Below the pieces are notes generated by a model. It made no database searches and was not told where the DNA came from. It saw only the letters and a list, made by a program, of their open reading frames with translations. From positions 38,750,853 to 38,814,852 of the forward strand of contig OZ038492.1 in the NCBI GenBank assembly GCA_964036315.1: 64,000 nt of DNA, read 5' to 3'. How positions within the stretch are numbered: position 1 is the stretch's first letter; each line of letters begins with the position of its first letter. The translations under genes were made by a program, and so were the position numbers. The DNA comes from Acanthosepion esculentum. Its lineage: Eukaryota; Mollusca; Cephalopoda; Sepiida; Sepiidae. Below, piece by piece: positions 32,166 to 44,319 of this stretch.

Positions 32166-33900
32166 TACTACTGTTAAAATCAGGTCAGAGTGGAAAATAA
32201 ATTAAGCAAATGCAATGTGTGTTTAGTTATTTAAACACTTTGTTATGCATTAGTTTCTTAAGTGAAGAGATAAAAGCGAATGCAAATTTACTAAAATTAA
32301 ATTCTAGCAAATTAACTTTAAATTATCGGCGTCAATGATGGAATCAGAGTCATTAGCAATTGTAAGAAAAGTAAAGCTAATTTCCTTTTTAACATCGGGA
32401 GAAATTCTTTGTTTTTGTTTTTTTACAGAACAGAAAACTGAAATAAAATTCTATTTATGTCTTCGTTGTTTAGCGAATGGTTGAACAGTAAGAAAGAAAT
32501 CTAGAGACTGAAACAATTGACTGATTTGTTCTTACGGATTATCAACCCTTTTAGGTTATTTAAAAGTGGGATATATTTTGGATCTTAAAAATAATTCAAT
32601 TGTATATTGAAGTAATAATTTTTAGTGGGAAAGATTAAGAAAAATAATTTTCCAGATAGAATTCATACTATTTAACCCACGGATCTGGAGAGATAGCTTC
32701 ATGTATTTTCAAGGGTATTGACGCGTGATGTTAGTTGTAATCACGAAAAAGAAACACTTTATTAAATCTACAGGGGTGGGTAGATTTTTCTCGTTCCACT
32801 TGGCATGTCTAGGAATATTTTATTCGTTTTAGTACTATTCAATTATTACTTCTTTCCAGCATCTATATCTTTACTATCTGTGAGTTGACAAAAATTCTCG
32901 AGAGAGACAGTGAAATGGTTTCCTGTTGCCTTCTGCGCAGTTTTACGTTCAGAGTTTTAGAGGTGTCTCACTCAATGTTACAGTGCCCAGTCTACATTGC
33001 TATATAACGAATAGCTGGGGTAGAGAAGAAGAGACGGATACTTGCGTATTCCAACATCATTTGTAAGAGGAAAGGACTGGCACGGAAATTGATCTCGGAT
33101 CGATCATTTCTCTTTCTACGCCGATATGCGTCAAACAAGCAGAACTTCCTTTAAAATGTTAACTTCAATTAAAACAGCCACACAAAAGAAATAGGTTATA
33201 CTAAATTTTATTCTTGAACGTTTCAGTTTGAATTTAGCTTAGTTGATTGGTTTCAAATTTGTATATTTTATATTATATTATTCGCATGTCAATATATGGT
33301 AAACATTGACAAACATACCCGCAATAAAACCTAGTATCAAAAGGAAGGTTTTTTCCATGACACCGTTTTTTTTTAACAACCGACACTCTTCGGAAATTTT
33401 CATTGTTTGAAATCATTCCATTAGATTTGGAATAAAATCTGAACATATGATTGTCATTTTTTGCTCTTGAGAATTTACAACAAAAATATTAAACACTATT
33501 TATAAGATTGTATTTTTACAAGTATACTTTCATATGTACAACATTCTAAAACCTAATACAATTAAAACTATTGCAATACAATATTTATCTTTGAGAATGT
33601 GCTAAGTGTTTTATTCATAAATTTATATACGTTTCCTAAATTATTAAACTATGAGAACCAACTAGAAATAAATCGTTATTTATATTTTTCTAAAGTTTGA
33701 ATCAAAGGCATTTAGTCGATGTTTTTTCAACCATTCCATTAAATAATATAATTAATAAATTGTGTAAATAAACAGTTTAATAAATAAATAGTGTTTATGT
33801 TGTAAACTAGGAAGGGTTACTGAATGAGGAATAATCAAAACAGAGGTTGGAAATGAAATAGTAATCTTATAACATCAACAAAATAAATTACTCGCCAGCG
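32166..33900. other. AT-rich, one SINE-tail trace
   Basis: No gene. At 32995-33050 GAATAGCTGGGGTAGAGAAG resembles the antisense 3' body of the tRNA-type SINE (compare CATAGCTGGGTAGAGAAGAG near 52104). Nothing else is recognised. Confidence 0.4.
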
Positions 33901-33934
33901 GCGTGAAGTAGGTAAACCACTGTTCGCGGTGGAC

Positions 33935-34370
33935 TTCTTAGACAGCATAAGACGATATTTACCTGCCTCCCCACGAGGTAGGATGCGCCGCAAAGGCAAA
34001 TTTAATGTGGGGAAATCCAAGCCTTTTACGCAATATCTGGTATCTGTTTACCTCCTTGGACGAGACTCTGCCCTTCGGTTTCCTTTTTGCCCAAAGGCAG
34101 AGAGTTCACAACGAGAGATTCCCACGCTGCCAGCTATGATACCAGCATAGACAGCATATTACGATATTTACCTGCTGGCCCACGTTGTAGGATGCAACGC
34201 AAGGCCAAATTTAATGAGCGGAAATCAAAGCCTGTGGGCTTGGGGAAAAGTTGTCAATAGACCCCGCACATGCGGGATTGAGTATCTGTATACCTCACTT
34301 GACGAGAGTTCGATACGGCATGAGCTTCCCACGCTGACAACTCACGCTGCCAGCTTAGGCAGTATATTTA
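33935..34370. repeat. Tandem duplication of a ~210-bp unit
   Basis: Two adjacent copies: each has ACGATATTTACCTGC, then TAGGATGC, GCAAATTTAATG or CCAAATTTAATG, AAATC.AAGCC, GTATCTGT.TACCTC, GACGAGA and TTCCCACGCTG in the same order. The copies are considerably diverged. Comparatively GC-rich for this window. Family unknown. Confidence 0.7.
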
Positions 34371-35560
34371 TATTTATTGTATAATGTATGTAATTATGGC
34401 ACAAGTCCGAAAAGGGGAAATGGGTTGAGGCTGGTCTTCACTCACTATATTATATCTAGCTACTCCGAATCACGACCCATTCCCTCAGTACAATACGCAT
34501 ATTCACTATAAGAACTCATCCATCACCAATGAATCCTCCATATACCATAAAGCCGCACCCTCTCAGGGGACCTAGAAAATGAACCCAGTAATATAAATAA
34601 ATTAGCTTTGGTAACACATTGTTTCCACTTACAATAGTGGCAAACGTATTTATCAGGATTGGGACATACCTATTAGTATTCATACGTAAGGTATATAACA
34701 GTATATTAAATATCTTGTCAGTTCTCAAGAACAAAGAAAATATATAAATTCAATTCCATATGTTATTTTTTAATAGAATTCTAAGCATCACACGTTAAAA
34801 CAAGAAACATTGCCGAAGAGTGGCGGTAGTTAAAAAGGCAGTGTCATGGGGAAAAAATTTCCTTTCGACACTAAGTCTTATTGCGGCACATTTGTCCATT
34901 TTTGCCAAAATATGACTGTTACCTGTATTCTCTGTAAGCATGCAGACTGATGCACGTTATATCGTTAAAAAGTTTTGGGCAGTAATAACGCTGTCAGAAA
35001 TTGTGTGTATAAACGTCAGAAGGGAACGTTTCACAAAAGCTAGCTTGAGAATGCTATGCGCAGAAACTACTAAATCTCATTCAAAAGTCGTTTCCTTTTC
35101 TTTTTTTTTTCTTTCATTGTCTCATTACACATTCATGGAGATACACAAAACTCTTATTATGCACGTAAAGAGAGGGTAGCGCGAAATACCGCTGGCGGTG
35201 GTGAGACGAGCAGTTTTGTGATAAAAAAATAACAAATGTATTACTGACTACAGTTTGAGTCCCATAATTCGATGAGGAATTTGCGTGATCTGTGACAGTA
35301 CGAGACAACTTTGGTTTACGCTTTTTCCGCACGACAACAAAAATGGCTTTTTGAAGAATTGGACTAGGCATTATAGGTAGAAAAAATTAAATTGTCTATG
35401 TGTCTGTTTGGAATAATTTTACTTGTAATTTAACCAAATTACATTAAACACAAACAAGTAACAGATTTTGTCTCACTGATAAAACAATCATCGTGATTGT
35501 AAATAACATTAAAATCTGATCACGTATCATAATTATTACTTTGTTGAAAATTTATTTTTT
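34371..35560. other. No recognisable feature
   Basis: Non-coding AT-rich sequence with short motif-free frames. Confidence 0.45.
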
Positions 35561-35564
35561 TAAT

Positions 35565-36180
35565 TTTCACCATTAGCAAAGCGATGAAGTAACTAAGATC
35601 TAATGGTTAACGGAGATTGAAGGAAACTGAGAAAACATTACTGGGTAGAAAGGACAATAAACACAACAGTATTAAGAGGTGCAGAAGATGATGATTGACA
35701 CTGAATTTGAATTTTGGAAAATCGTAGTTTACAGGCAAACAAGACGCCGGAGGAGAAATTCACAGGCGAGAAATGTGAGACTAGAAACTATTAGAAGAGA
35801 AATTTAGAAGAGAAATTCAGAAGAGAATATGAGAAACAATTCCAACATTAAAAAAAACGTAGTTGCCAATCCTGTATTACGCTTAAATTCTTGAAGTCTA
35901 GATACCAAACAGAGAAGCTAGTCAGAACAATTGCCATGAAAATATTTACAGAAATGCCAAAGGGAAGCTACGTTAGGGCGTTTGGAAAGTAACTGAAAAC
36001 GAAATGTCAGGCCAGAACTGATAATATTGAAAATTCGTTTTTGGATTTTTATCAAGAATCTCTAGATATATATCAGAAGTATCAGACCAGATACGGCAAG
36101 AGTTTTCAATGCACTGACGAGTGGTAGACGTATAAAGGTGTAAGAGAGATTTCTTTTTCAAAAATAGTGTATTCTTGCCA
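35565..36180 (-). mobile_element. Jockey/CR1-type LINE fragment (J9)
   Basis: Antisense, strongly decayed. The 3' terminus is TTTTCACCATTAGCAAAGCG (35565). The frame 35973-36161 (minus) contains LLHLYTSTTRQCIENSCRIW and SDTSDIYLEILDKNPK, which align with SILQIYKSTIRPCMDYCCHI and the following text of J8. Confidence 0.65.
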
Positions 36181-36344
36181 TCTGAATCTGGTCTAATTTA
36201 TTAATATGTTTAAACAATGTGTCTTTCGATATATTTCATATATATCAATAATTTCTGATAAACTCAAAGACATTTAAATTAAGACCGTTTCCACCAAAAT
36301 TTCTACTCAACTAAAAATGATCAATATGATTCCAATGCTGCTAT

Positions 36345-36500
36345 ACACTACAGGCCAAAAATCTTGCCATCAACTTCTGGATTTCAAAGAATAGCCTAAA
36401 AAAATTAAGGTAGCTTTTTTTTTTCCAAAATAATTTGCTTGTTCTCTTCGGGACAGAGCGAATGTTTCTCCAGGAAGGGTTTTATATATTTATATTATTA
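36345..36500 (+). repeat. Repeat family V, copy 3
   Basis: TTCTGGATTTCAAAGAATAG and CTCTTCGGGACAGAG match 17.5 kb. It leads into an AAT array; a further block at 37010-37130 resembles 26.2 kb. Confidence 0.45.
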
Positions 36501-36501
36501 T

Positions 36502-36504
<3 letters not shown>

Positions 36505-36539
<35 letters not shown>

Positions 36540-36554
36540 GTAATAATAATAATT
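36505..36554. repeat. (AAT)n microsatellite
   Basis: AAT array with single interruptions, directly followed by a nuclease fragment of the R-type LINE. Confidence 0.9.
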
Positions 36555-36555
36555 T

Positions 36556-36835
36556 CTCTACTAATTGATATGGTTTGTCCAACGGACTGTAACATAGAAA
36601 CCAAAGGAATTTGAAAAAACTATCGAAGCATAAAGACTTTGAAATCGAAATAGAAAAATGTGGAAATTGAAAACAAGACTAGTACCAGTTAAAGTAAGTA
36701 AGCTTGGAATGATAAAAAAAATGAACGCGACATCACACTGAAAAATTCCCTGAAAATCCTAGCTTACGAGAAATACAAAAAATTCCCTTGATAAGCAAAG
36801 CCCAAGCACTAAGAAGAACTTTGTCCATATGACGC
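36556..36835 (+). pseudogene. Decayed restriction-endonuclease LINE 3' end (R7)
   Basis: Pieces corresponding to LLIDMVCPTDCN (36556-36592), then text matching KLSKHKDFEIEIEKMWKL and, near 36770-36832, EIQKIPLISKAQALRRTLSM, found in different frames. Many indels. A further relative of R4-R6, as old as R6 or older. Confidence 0.6.
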
Positions 36836-36839
36836 TAGT

Positions 36840-37500
36840 GATGTTATGCAAGTTAGAAAAACTGATCATTAAATGTTGCCATAATAATACACCACTACGT
36901 GTCTTATGTCTTCCCGCAGATTTTTTATGTAGTATGACCATAGTAGAAATCGAAATATACTACTACTACTACTTCGACTACTACTACTACTACTAATAAT
37001 AATGATAATAACCGAAATTAAATCATTACTACATAAAATGTCGTTAAAATCTCAGTTCCCTTTACCTAATCAAACCTTTTAGCTAATGGTAGTCTCAGGG
37101 CGGGTGAATGATAAAATTTTAAGCAACCCCTCTTTTGAAAAATAGACGCTAGGCATTAATGTATTAAATAGTTTCAGAATTCTCGATGGAATTATTAAAC
37201 CAAAAGATGTGGAACTTATTAAATCTAGAGGGTATCCCCAAAGTTTAGGGCTATAATATGTCATCCTATCTGATAACTTTGATAAAGTGTATACCGGTGA
37301 AACAAAATGATGTTTAAAATCTGTGATTTATTCTGCTGGTTCGTAAATTCCTAGGGGCTAAACAAGAAGTGGTCAAGACAGTCACTAATCTAATCGTAAA
37401 AGGGGACAAAGAAGACGAAATCAAACACTAGAGTGGTGGTAGATAGATAGAAAGAAAGATAGATAGATATGAGACGAAAAGATTGAAATATCTATCTATC
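36840..37500. other. Non-coding, short TAC/AAT arrays
   Basis: Small (TAC)n and (TAA)n arrays near 36958-37015 and a GATA-rich stretch near 37440-37470. No gene. Confidence 0.5.
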
Positions 37501-37502
37501 TC

Positions 37503-37640
<138 letters not shown>

Positions 37641-37719
37641 GAGAGAGAGATAAACAGGATAAAATTAACAGTATCGTAGTCGAATAGAATGGGATAAATT
37701 GATAGATGCTAACAGAGAG

Positions 37720-37876
37720 AAAAATTGAGGTAATGAGCAAAACGTAATAGATATATAGATAGATGAACAGGATTAAATAAAGAACATGGTAGACGAATAG
37801 AATGAGATAGATTGATAGATACATGAAGAGAGAAAGCGAGAGAGACAGAGAGAAACTGAGGTAATAAACAGAATGT

Positions 37877-37929
<53 letters not shown>

Positions 37930-37930
37930 A
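37720..37930. repeat. GATA-type minisatellite and (GATA)n
   Basis: Roughly 105-bp near-repeats (AATGAGATAGATTGATAGAT and ACTGAGGTAATAAACAGAAT-like text, beginning at ~37640, ~37740 and ~37850) end in a pure GATA array at 37877-37927. Confidence 0.75.
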
Positions 37931-39110
37931 ATTCAAGGAGAAAAATATTTTCGTTCAGGAAACCTTAAGTCAAAGTATATTTGCAAGCTATTCCTTATCT
38001 TGTTAACAAGGGCAATACCTCGTATTGTCATATTATAGGAATATTCAGTTTCTAAATGTACAGCCTAGGTTGCTAATCAAATGCTTTTTGTTTTCATTTG
38101 TCATGTTTCAGCTGTTTATATATTTACTTTTAATGATTTCAAAAGCACATTTTTTTTCCCTTTATGATCATCAGTTTTGAGTATGTAGTTGAAGACAAGG
38201 GAGATAAATTTAATTTATTTAATGCCTTGCGTGATATTTGATGTAATATTTGATTGAAATATAACATGCGAAAGATAATAATTATGTAATAACCCATGTA
38301 CATTCATAAAGACCGGACCAAAAGTTACTTTTGCATTATATTTTATAATCGCAATTTAAACGTTTTAAAATCTATGTCAAAACGTGTTAGTTTTCTTTCA
38401 GCTTTTGTAATGTTTGCTCACGTATGCTTCTTACAATAAAATATTATTGAGCACTAATCCCTCTTTTATACAAGTTTCGTTAAAAAAAAAGACTGACAAG
38501 TTACTGAGGTTAAGATTTTTAATAAATTATTCTTGTCTTATAATATTTTTATTTTCTAGACATAGATTATATAGAATTTGTCAGAATGTTCTGTATATCC
38601 GAGCGCTGTCGGCTACTCTACTAACCATTCTCAAGCATTTTATTTTTACTTTTAACTTTTGAATAAATGGGATTTTTATGTATGCATTCTAGAGTTATAG
38701 GAATGATTTTATATAACAAACACGGTCAGCACATTGTGGCTGTGTTCATAATTGGCGTTATTGATTGTTGGCTTTTTCTCTTTTATTAATAATTCGTCCA
38801 TTAATATGAGCGTCTGTACACGTAGATAACGCTCTATTATACATTATATATATTATGAATTATATTTGTATTGTCTACGCGTATGTTGCCGATGGAGTTT
38901 GGTATGTTTCCCTGTTTGTTTAAATATATAATTGAGCTATGGTCAGAGAGATGTAACGTGGGTTTTTTAGTTAGGTATGTAGTGGTATATTCAATATAAT
39001 TATTCATCACTTTAGTTTGATGAGGAAACTGTCAATTCTTAAATAATATTGATTCTCTACAATTTGAAACTTGCTGGTGAGTTACTGTTGTTGACCATGA
39101 GGTTGGTAGT
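37931..39110. other. AT-rich, one shared block
   Basis: No gene. A block at 38555-38645 encodes RLYRICQNVLYIRALSATLL, similar to KVYKISQIALFMRALSVIYL at 45985-46065, hinting at a common unknown element. Confidence 0.4.
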
Positions 39111-39112
39111 GA

Positions 39113-39329
<217 letters not shown>

Positions 39330-39439
39330 AGAGCGTTATCGCTTCCTCTACATTTTATCTGAGATGGACTTTTAGTTGTCCTCGCCCCCCTTCCTAAGCC
39401 CATCAGTATGGCTGATAATAACCTCTGGGCTAAAGTGGA

Positions 39440-40072
39440 AATATTATATTGAATTCCTATAAGAAAGTTGGTTCACTGTATCCTGATAGACAATTTTTCT
39501 CTCCTGAATCTATCTTACATATCTATAAGTCTACTTTGAATATTGTTGCCACATATGACCTTGTGCTCCTGCTGTATATTTAGAAATTACTTCTAAAATC
39601 CAAAGAATCAATAATGTTATTCGTCCTGACCAGGGATTTCGGCTTCAGTCACTTTCACACCACTTTCACACCGCTGTAATGTGGTTACCCTGTGCATTTT
39701 CTATAAATATTTTTATGGTAATTGTTTGGTGAACTCTTCGCTATGGTACCTTGACTTTATACATTTAAAGACAGTACTAGATTGGCAGCAAGTTCTCAAA
39801 GTTAAGTGGACTAGATGTAACCGTAAGTTCTATGCTGACAGTTTCTTTTCTCGCACGTCTCTGTGGAAGTCACTTCCAGTGCCATACTATCCAGACAACT
39901 TTGATCTTCAAAAAAATTAAATGCAATGTGAATTGTCATCTACTCTCTCCCATAATACTCTTCTATTGATCTTGGTCCTTAGTAAGGTTTCTCATGTATC
40001 TTATTCTTTCCCACACAGTAACCCCTTGAGTCATAGTGGCTTAACTACCTTGCATAGGGTGATATGATTAAA
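39440..40072 (+). mobile_element. Jockey/CR1-type LINE fragment (J10)
   Basis: Plus strand, decayed: [20 protein letters not shown] then IYKSTLN, later IFYKYFYGNCLVNSSLWYLD (39681-39920) and FSRTSLWKSLPVPYYPDNFD. The 3' end is CCTTGCATAGGGTGATATGA. It is 5'-truncated after the RT catalytic region. Confidence 0.7.
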
Positions 40073-40862
40073 AAGATAAATCGAAATGGAAGTGTCCATT
40101 ATTTATGAGATATTTGGCGTAAAGAATACGGTAACAAAATGACGAAGCGAACCAGTAGAATGATATGATACTGCCGGCATATGTTGATGTATGGACATAC
40201 TAGTCTATCATGAAATTGCATGATCGTAGTCTCGATTTCATATATATTTGAATACTGCCGGGGTTGGTGGAGGTGCCTTCATGTAATTGTTCTTAAAGTT
40301 ACTGATAGCATTTATTGTTCTCGTGTGCTCTTGTAATATCATTCTTAATAATAAAAGCGATTTATAAATACGTTCCGTTTGTCAATGCATCTGAAAAACA
40401 GAGCAATAAACCTGCTTGCAGACAACAGAAATCGCACTTGATTGCTACGCTATTTCCGTTCATAACGATTTGACCACGGCATTCTGATGTTATTTGGTTA
40501 ATGCGATTGAAAAAAACGCGAGGTTGTTTTTGAAGAGAGCACACTTCGCCCGCTTCAACGTGCACAATTCTCTGCTCTATTGTTTGAGAGGGAATTGTTT
40601 AGCAAATGAGAGTCTGATGACATTTGATGCCTTTCAGTTTATCCTGGTTATTAACTGAACAAATCGTTTGCGCATCATCTTCAAATATTCCAAATATTCA
40701 AGCATTGTTTCGCAATTCTATTGTTTATTTTTCTTTGTTTTTTGTGGGTTTTTTTTTTCGTTTACGGAATTCAGTTATTGCTCAGATATTCAATGAACAT
40801 CAGTGACAAAAAGTATGAGTACAAATAAATAACTGAATGAATTCTTCAGGCAAACACCCAAA
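40073..40862. other. No recognisable feature
   Basis: Non-coding AT-rich sequence. Confidence 0.45.
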
Positions 40863-40864
40863 CA

Positions 40865-40865
<1 letters not shown>

Positions 40866-40928
<63 letters not shown>
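40866..40928. repeat. (TA)n microsatellite
   Basis: Pure TA array of about 60 bp. Confidence 0.95.
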
Positions 40929-40930
<2 letters not shown>

Positions 40931-41215
40931 ATAAAATAACTGAAAATTTTTTTTTTTTTGCGAAAGTATTTATTTCTATGTTTTTATATATATATATATT
41001 TAATATTTCAGACCACCTCGGTCTTTCCTCAGAAATTAATTACATTACTACTCTATGATATATATATTAAATGGTGGAACTCAGCTGAAGTTCTCTGTAA
41101 TATATATTCAACCATAGACTATGTGAGCGAGCGGCGCTATATTGAGTCTGATTTGCTATACAGTTGGTATGACGTTTGCTTGACAACCTAACTGTCCGGG
41201 TTTCAATTCTCAATA

Positions 41216-41280
41216 GTGGATGCGCACTGTTGGTGAGTCCCAAATATAGAAACGGCCGTCCAGTGCTTTCTGCATTCTGT
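41216..41280 (+). ncRNA. Degenerate hammerhead ribozyme motif, copy A
   Basis: Same sequence class as 58476-58541: GGATGCGCACTG (stem I, 5' side), TTGGTGAGTCCCAAATA (core and stem-loop II), GAAACGGCCGTC (core, stem III and cleavage triplet GTC, cut expected after 41260), CAGTGC...GCATTC (stem I, 3' side). Stem I GCACTG/CAGTGC is perfect, but the CTGATGA core has two changes and stem II has lost two bases, so it is probably inactive. It is followed by ATGAATTATATA and a TA array. Confidence 0.7.
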
Positions 41281-41303
41281 TGAGGTTTCTATCAGACTCA
41301 ATG

Positions 41304-41306
<3 letters not shown>

Positions 41307-41361
<55 letters not shown>
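41307..41361. repeat. (TA)n microsatellite
   Basis: Pure TA array after the hammerhead unit. Confidence 0.95.
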
Positions 41362-41417
41362 TAAAGTACCAATAATCTAATAGAATGCTTGATCTCAACT
41401 CATAGTAAAGCTTACTT

Positions 41418-41703
41418 ATACAAGGTGTCCCTAAAGTCTGGACACATAAGCGAAAATGCCTATTTTCAAGAAATGAAAATTTTAACAGTATTTTATTGAA
41501 TTGGAATATTAACAAATAACATCTTCAATATGATTTCCATCATTTGTGATGCAATGGTTGATGCGCTTTGCATGGGTAATGTGAACTTGATGCAATAACT
41601 CAAAATTGACGTTAGTTTTAGCACGTTCATTCTCTATGCGTACAGTCAAGGGTGCTGCATTCATGATTTTCATTAAGTACACCGTCTCTTTTAGCATATA
41701 CAA
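41418..41703 (-). mobile_element. IS630/Tc1/mariner-type element end
   Basis: The right terminus GTGTCCCTAAAGTCTGGACA (41424-41443) is an inverted-repeat-like end. The minus frame 41509-41703 encodes the last ~45 residues of a transposase-like protein, with TVRIENERAKTNVNF, THAKRINHCITNDG and HIEDVIC-stop, the pattern of a C-terminus with (C/N)I..NG.HIE..(L/I). The catalytic DDE/D part is absent. The end is about 90 bp from the stop codon, as in small Tc1/mariner elements. Confidence 0.5.
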
Positions 41704-41989
41704 GAAAAAGATGTCAAATGTTTATTTTTCCGTAAAACCATGTTCAATCTGGTGGGGTGGGGGGCTGTCTAGTTGATGAGAATTCTTATGTGTTCTGAGT
41801 TTAGGAAGATCCTGTACAATAATTGTGATGGATTATGGTATGTGACACGAAAGAAAGTGGACATTTTCGAACTTGTTCAGTATTTTCAGTTTTATTTCTA
41901 TTAAATGCAAGATCAGTATTAATATAGTTATACGTTTTCCCATTTCCGATTTTAATCATCATAAATAGATATGATAATGACAACACCTG

Positions 41990-42330
41990 ATAATAGTAAT
42001 ATTAGCCGTTTCTTTAATAGGAAAATGTTGGCATTCATTGACCGAGCAGCCAGTATTGTTTTACGATGAAATTTATAAAATCTCGCTCTTGAAAAAATTT
42101 TTCAGGAAAATAGTTTAATCAATTCCAGTAGCGGTTATCGCTATTGACAGTACTGACGGGGGTTTCCTTCCTAACAATTTATTTCAAGTAGTGTGGAATG
42201 TCTACAGCATGATTATATCATTATTTTTTTTTGAGTTCCATGTGTTATTCCTTATAGATGTGTCTGCTTTTGGTGGAACTCAATGTTTTTTTTTCTTTTT
42301 ATAGATACAGTTCTTTCTTTGTAACTTTGT
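41990..42330 (-). repeat. Unclassified repeat family U, copy 2
   Basis: Collinear with 16480-16800: AATATTAGCCGTTTCTTTAA, TGACCGAGCAGCCAGT, TTCCAGTAGCGGTTATCGCT, GATTATATCATTATTTTTTT. No open frame. Confidence 0.5.
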
Positions 42331-42415
42331 TCAAAGAAGGATGATATTTGCAAAACTCTCAATCTTCACTTTCTCAAACCCAGAGAAATAAAAATGGTTT
42401 TATTTATCGCTTGGC

Positions 42416-42502
42416 AATGTATTCGAGAAAAGCATAAAAAATCTTCGAACACTCTATCCAGTATCCTACTTACATGAAAGCTGAATAAATACAATAAAAA
42501 TT
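42416..42502. repeat. Direct repeat flank, left copy
   Basis: AATGTATTCGAGAAAAGCAT...CACTCTATCCAGTATCCTACTTACATGAA-type text recurs at 43775-43859 with only a few changes. The pair encloses the composite J11/T4 LINE segment. Confidence 0.85.
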
Positions 42503-42509
42503 AATAGAT

Positions 42510-42748
42510 ATGCAATGTGATCCATCCTGGCTTGGCGTTTTAGACTCCAGTCACGGTTACCGACGTAATTTGGCTTCTCACACTCTTTTCTATAAATATT
42601 TTAATGGCATCTACTCTGACGATGGATTTTCACCGGTGCCCCGACTACATGAATGTAAGCTAGCTGCTTGGTTTGCATCTCGATCCTTACCCTTTTACTG
42701 TCGAAACTGTTATATGTAACCGCCTCTTTTTACTCTCACCAGACTTAT
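42510..42748 (+). mobile_element. Jockey/CR1-type LINE fragment (J11), broken
   Basis: Plus frame 42510-42719: GYRRNLASHTLFYKYFNGIY, SDDGFSPVPRLHECKLAAWF. Nearly identical to J12 at 47260-47420. It stops at CGCCTCTTTTTACTCTC, after which an unrelated RTE-like LINE begins; the family's terminal sequence reappears at 43562-43621. Confidence 0.75.
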
Positions 42749-43561
42749 TCAACGTATACAGCGAGGCAGTTCTGACAGAATTGGAATACTCGAATTCATC
42801 ATTGGCGTCCAGAATCTTACCAACATAAGACACGCATATGACACAGTACTGAAAGCAGACACGGAAAAGAAACTACAAAACCTTATACAGAAGGTAGCGA
42901 AGGAGAGCGAGAAGAAGGGACTAACAATAAACTACAAGAAAACAATGCAGAATCGGTAAGAGGATGAGCGCAAAATGCGATTTGCAGGTCGGGGACACTA
43001 AAAGCGGAAGTTTACATATCTGGGAAGTGTTTTGACGGAGGACGGTAGGTGCGACGCTGATACCCGAAGACGGATTGGGATGATCAAGGATGAATTCCAA
43101 AAGCTTGGCAGAGACAGGAGGATTTCTTTGGTGACAAAAAAGAGTACTGAGCTGGCATCTGCCTCCTATACGCCAGCGAATGTTGGACGCTCTCCTCAAA
43201 GATGAAGAAGAGATTCGTGGAGGCGGAGATGTGGTTCTATATATCATGGAGCGAGCGTGTGAGTAACGATGAGGTATTAGAGACGATGCTAACAAGGAGG
43301 AATCTTATACTTTACATCAGGAAGAGGCAGAGAGAATTTCTGGGACACGTAAAGAAAAATGAGGGCTTGGAGAATTTGGTACTCATAGGGCGAATAGAGA
43401 GAAAAAAAACAAGGAAATGCAACGCATGGCATACCTGGCGGGCTTAAGCAAGTGGATAGCAGAACGTGGCCTTTGGCAGTTGGTAGAGACACGCAATTTA
43501 TTGAGAGTCACATGGGATAAGGAAAAGTGAAGAGCCATGATCCCCTACGGCCCATAAAAAG
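42749..43561 (+). mobile_element. RTE-like LINE fragment (T4)
   Basis: Begins in LFNVYSEAVLTELE (end of motif B region), then the motif C region NIRHAYDTVLKADTEKKLQN with AYDT where AD-D is expected (42831-42845), so the active site is lost. It continues with EKKGLTINYKKT, a YLGS-type block (decayed), KKSTELASASYTPAN-like text, EMWFYISWSERVSNDEVLET (43202-43447) and RKRQREFLGHVKKNEGLENL. It ends near CATGATCCCCTACGGCCC. At least three frame changes. Lies inside jockey copy J11. Confidence 0.7.
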
Positions 43562-43752
43562 AAAGACCACCTTGCGTACTAGTGGCACTCTCGCCTTGCT
43601 TGGGGTGAAATACTTTTAAAAAATAGCGTCCTTGAAAGAAAACTCTTTCATTGCGATAGACGGAAATTCTGGAGTTGCCTGGGGATTAAGGGGCATTTTG
43701 TAGCATTTTGCGGTAAGGGAAAAATGTACACATAGTACGGGCTGTTCCATGT
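43562..43752 (+). repeat. LINE 3' terminus plus shared 3' flank
   Basis: CTCGCCTTGCTTGGGGTGAA (jockey-type end), A-rich run, then about 130 bp (GCGTCCTTGA...TTCATTGCGATAGACGGA...CTGGAGTTGCCTGGG...GGCTGTTCC) that is also found directly behind the J12 tail at 47702-47832. Confidence 0.75.
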
Positions 43753-43774
43753 AATGTAATGTCCGCAATATTCG

Positions 43775-43859
43775 AATGTATTCGAGAAAAGCATAAAAAA
43801 TCTTCAAACACTCTATCCAATATCCTACTTACATGAATTGGATAAATATAATAAAAATT
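43775..43859. repeat. Direct repeat flank, right copy
   Basis: Right partner of 42416-42502, about 90% identical by eye. Confidence 0.85.
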
Positions 43860-44244
43860 CACATATACCAACAGCTTCCCATACTTAACACTTCTCATTT
43901 TCACTCTCGCGTGGTCATGTGTGATATCATGGGCCGCGGTGCGATTTTCGCTTCGAGCGGCTCGTATGCACGAATTTGTCGTTGCTTGAAAATGTTCCAT
44001 GCAAACAAAAGAGACTATCATTGTTGCTATGTCCGTGTATTGTTTAATTTATTGTAATGTACTTGTCATCTCAGATTATGGCATATGTAAGCCGAAAGCT
44101 TCGATAGGATTAAAAGACATGTATCAATATGGTGATTTTCTTTCGTCTTTCAATGCTAATCTTATTAAGCTTATCAGACGATATGAAAGGAATTGGCTTA
44201 AGTAAATAGACAAAACTTGTCTCTATTATGCAATGAAACATGCA
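43860..44244. other. No recognisable feature
   Basis: Short open frames without motifs. Otherwise nothing is seen. Confidence 0.45.
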
Positions 44245-44247
44245 TTA

Positions 44248-44303
<56 letters not shown>

Positions 44304-44319
44304 ATATATATATATATAT
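44245..44319. repeat. (TA)n-(TG)n-(TA)n microsatellite
   Basis: TA, TG and TA blocks. The solo LTR copy 2 was inserted at its right end. Confidence 0.95.
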
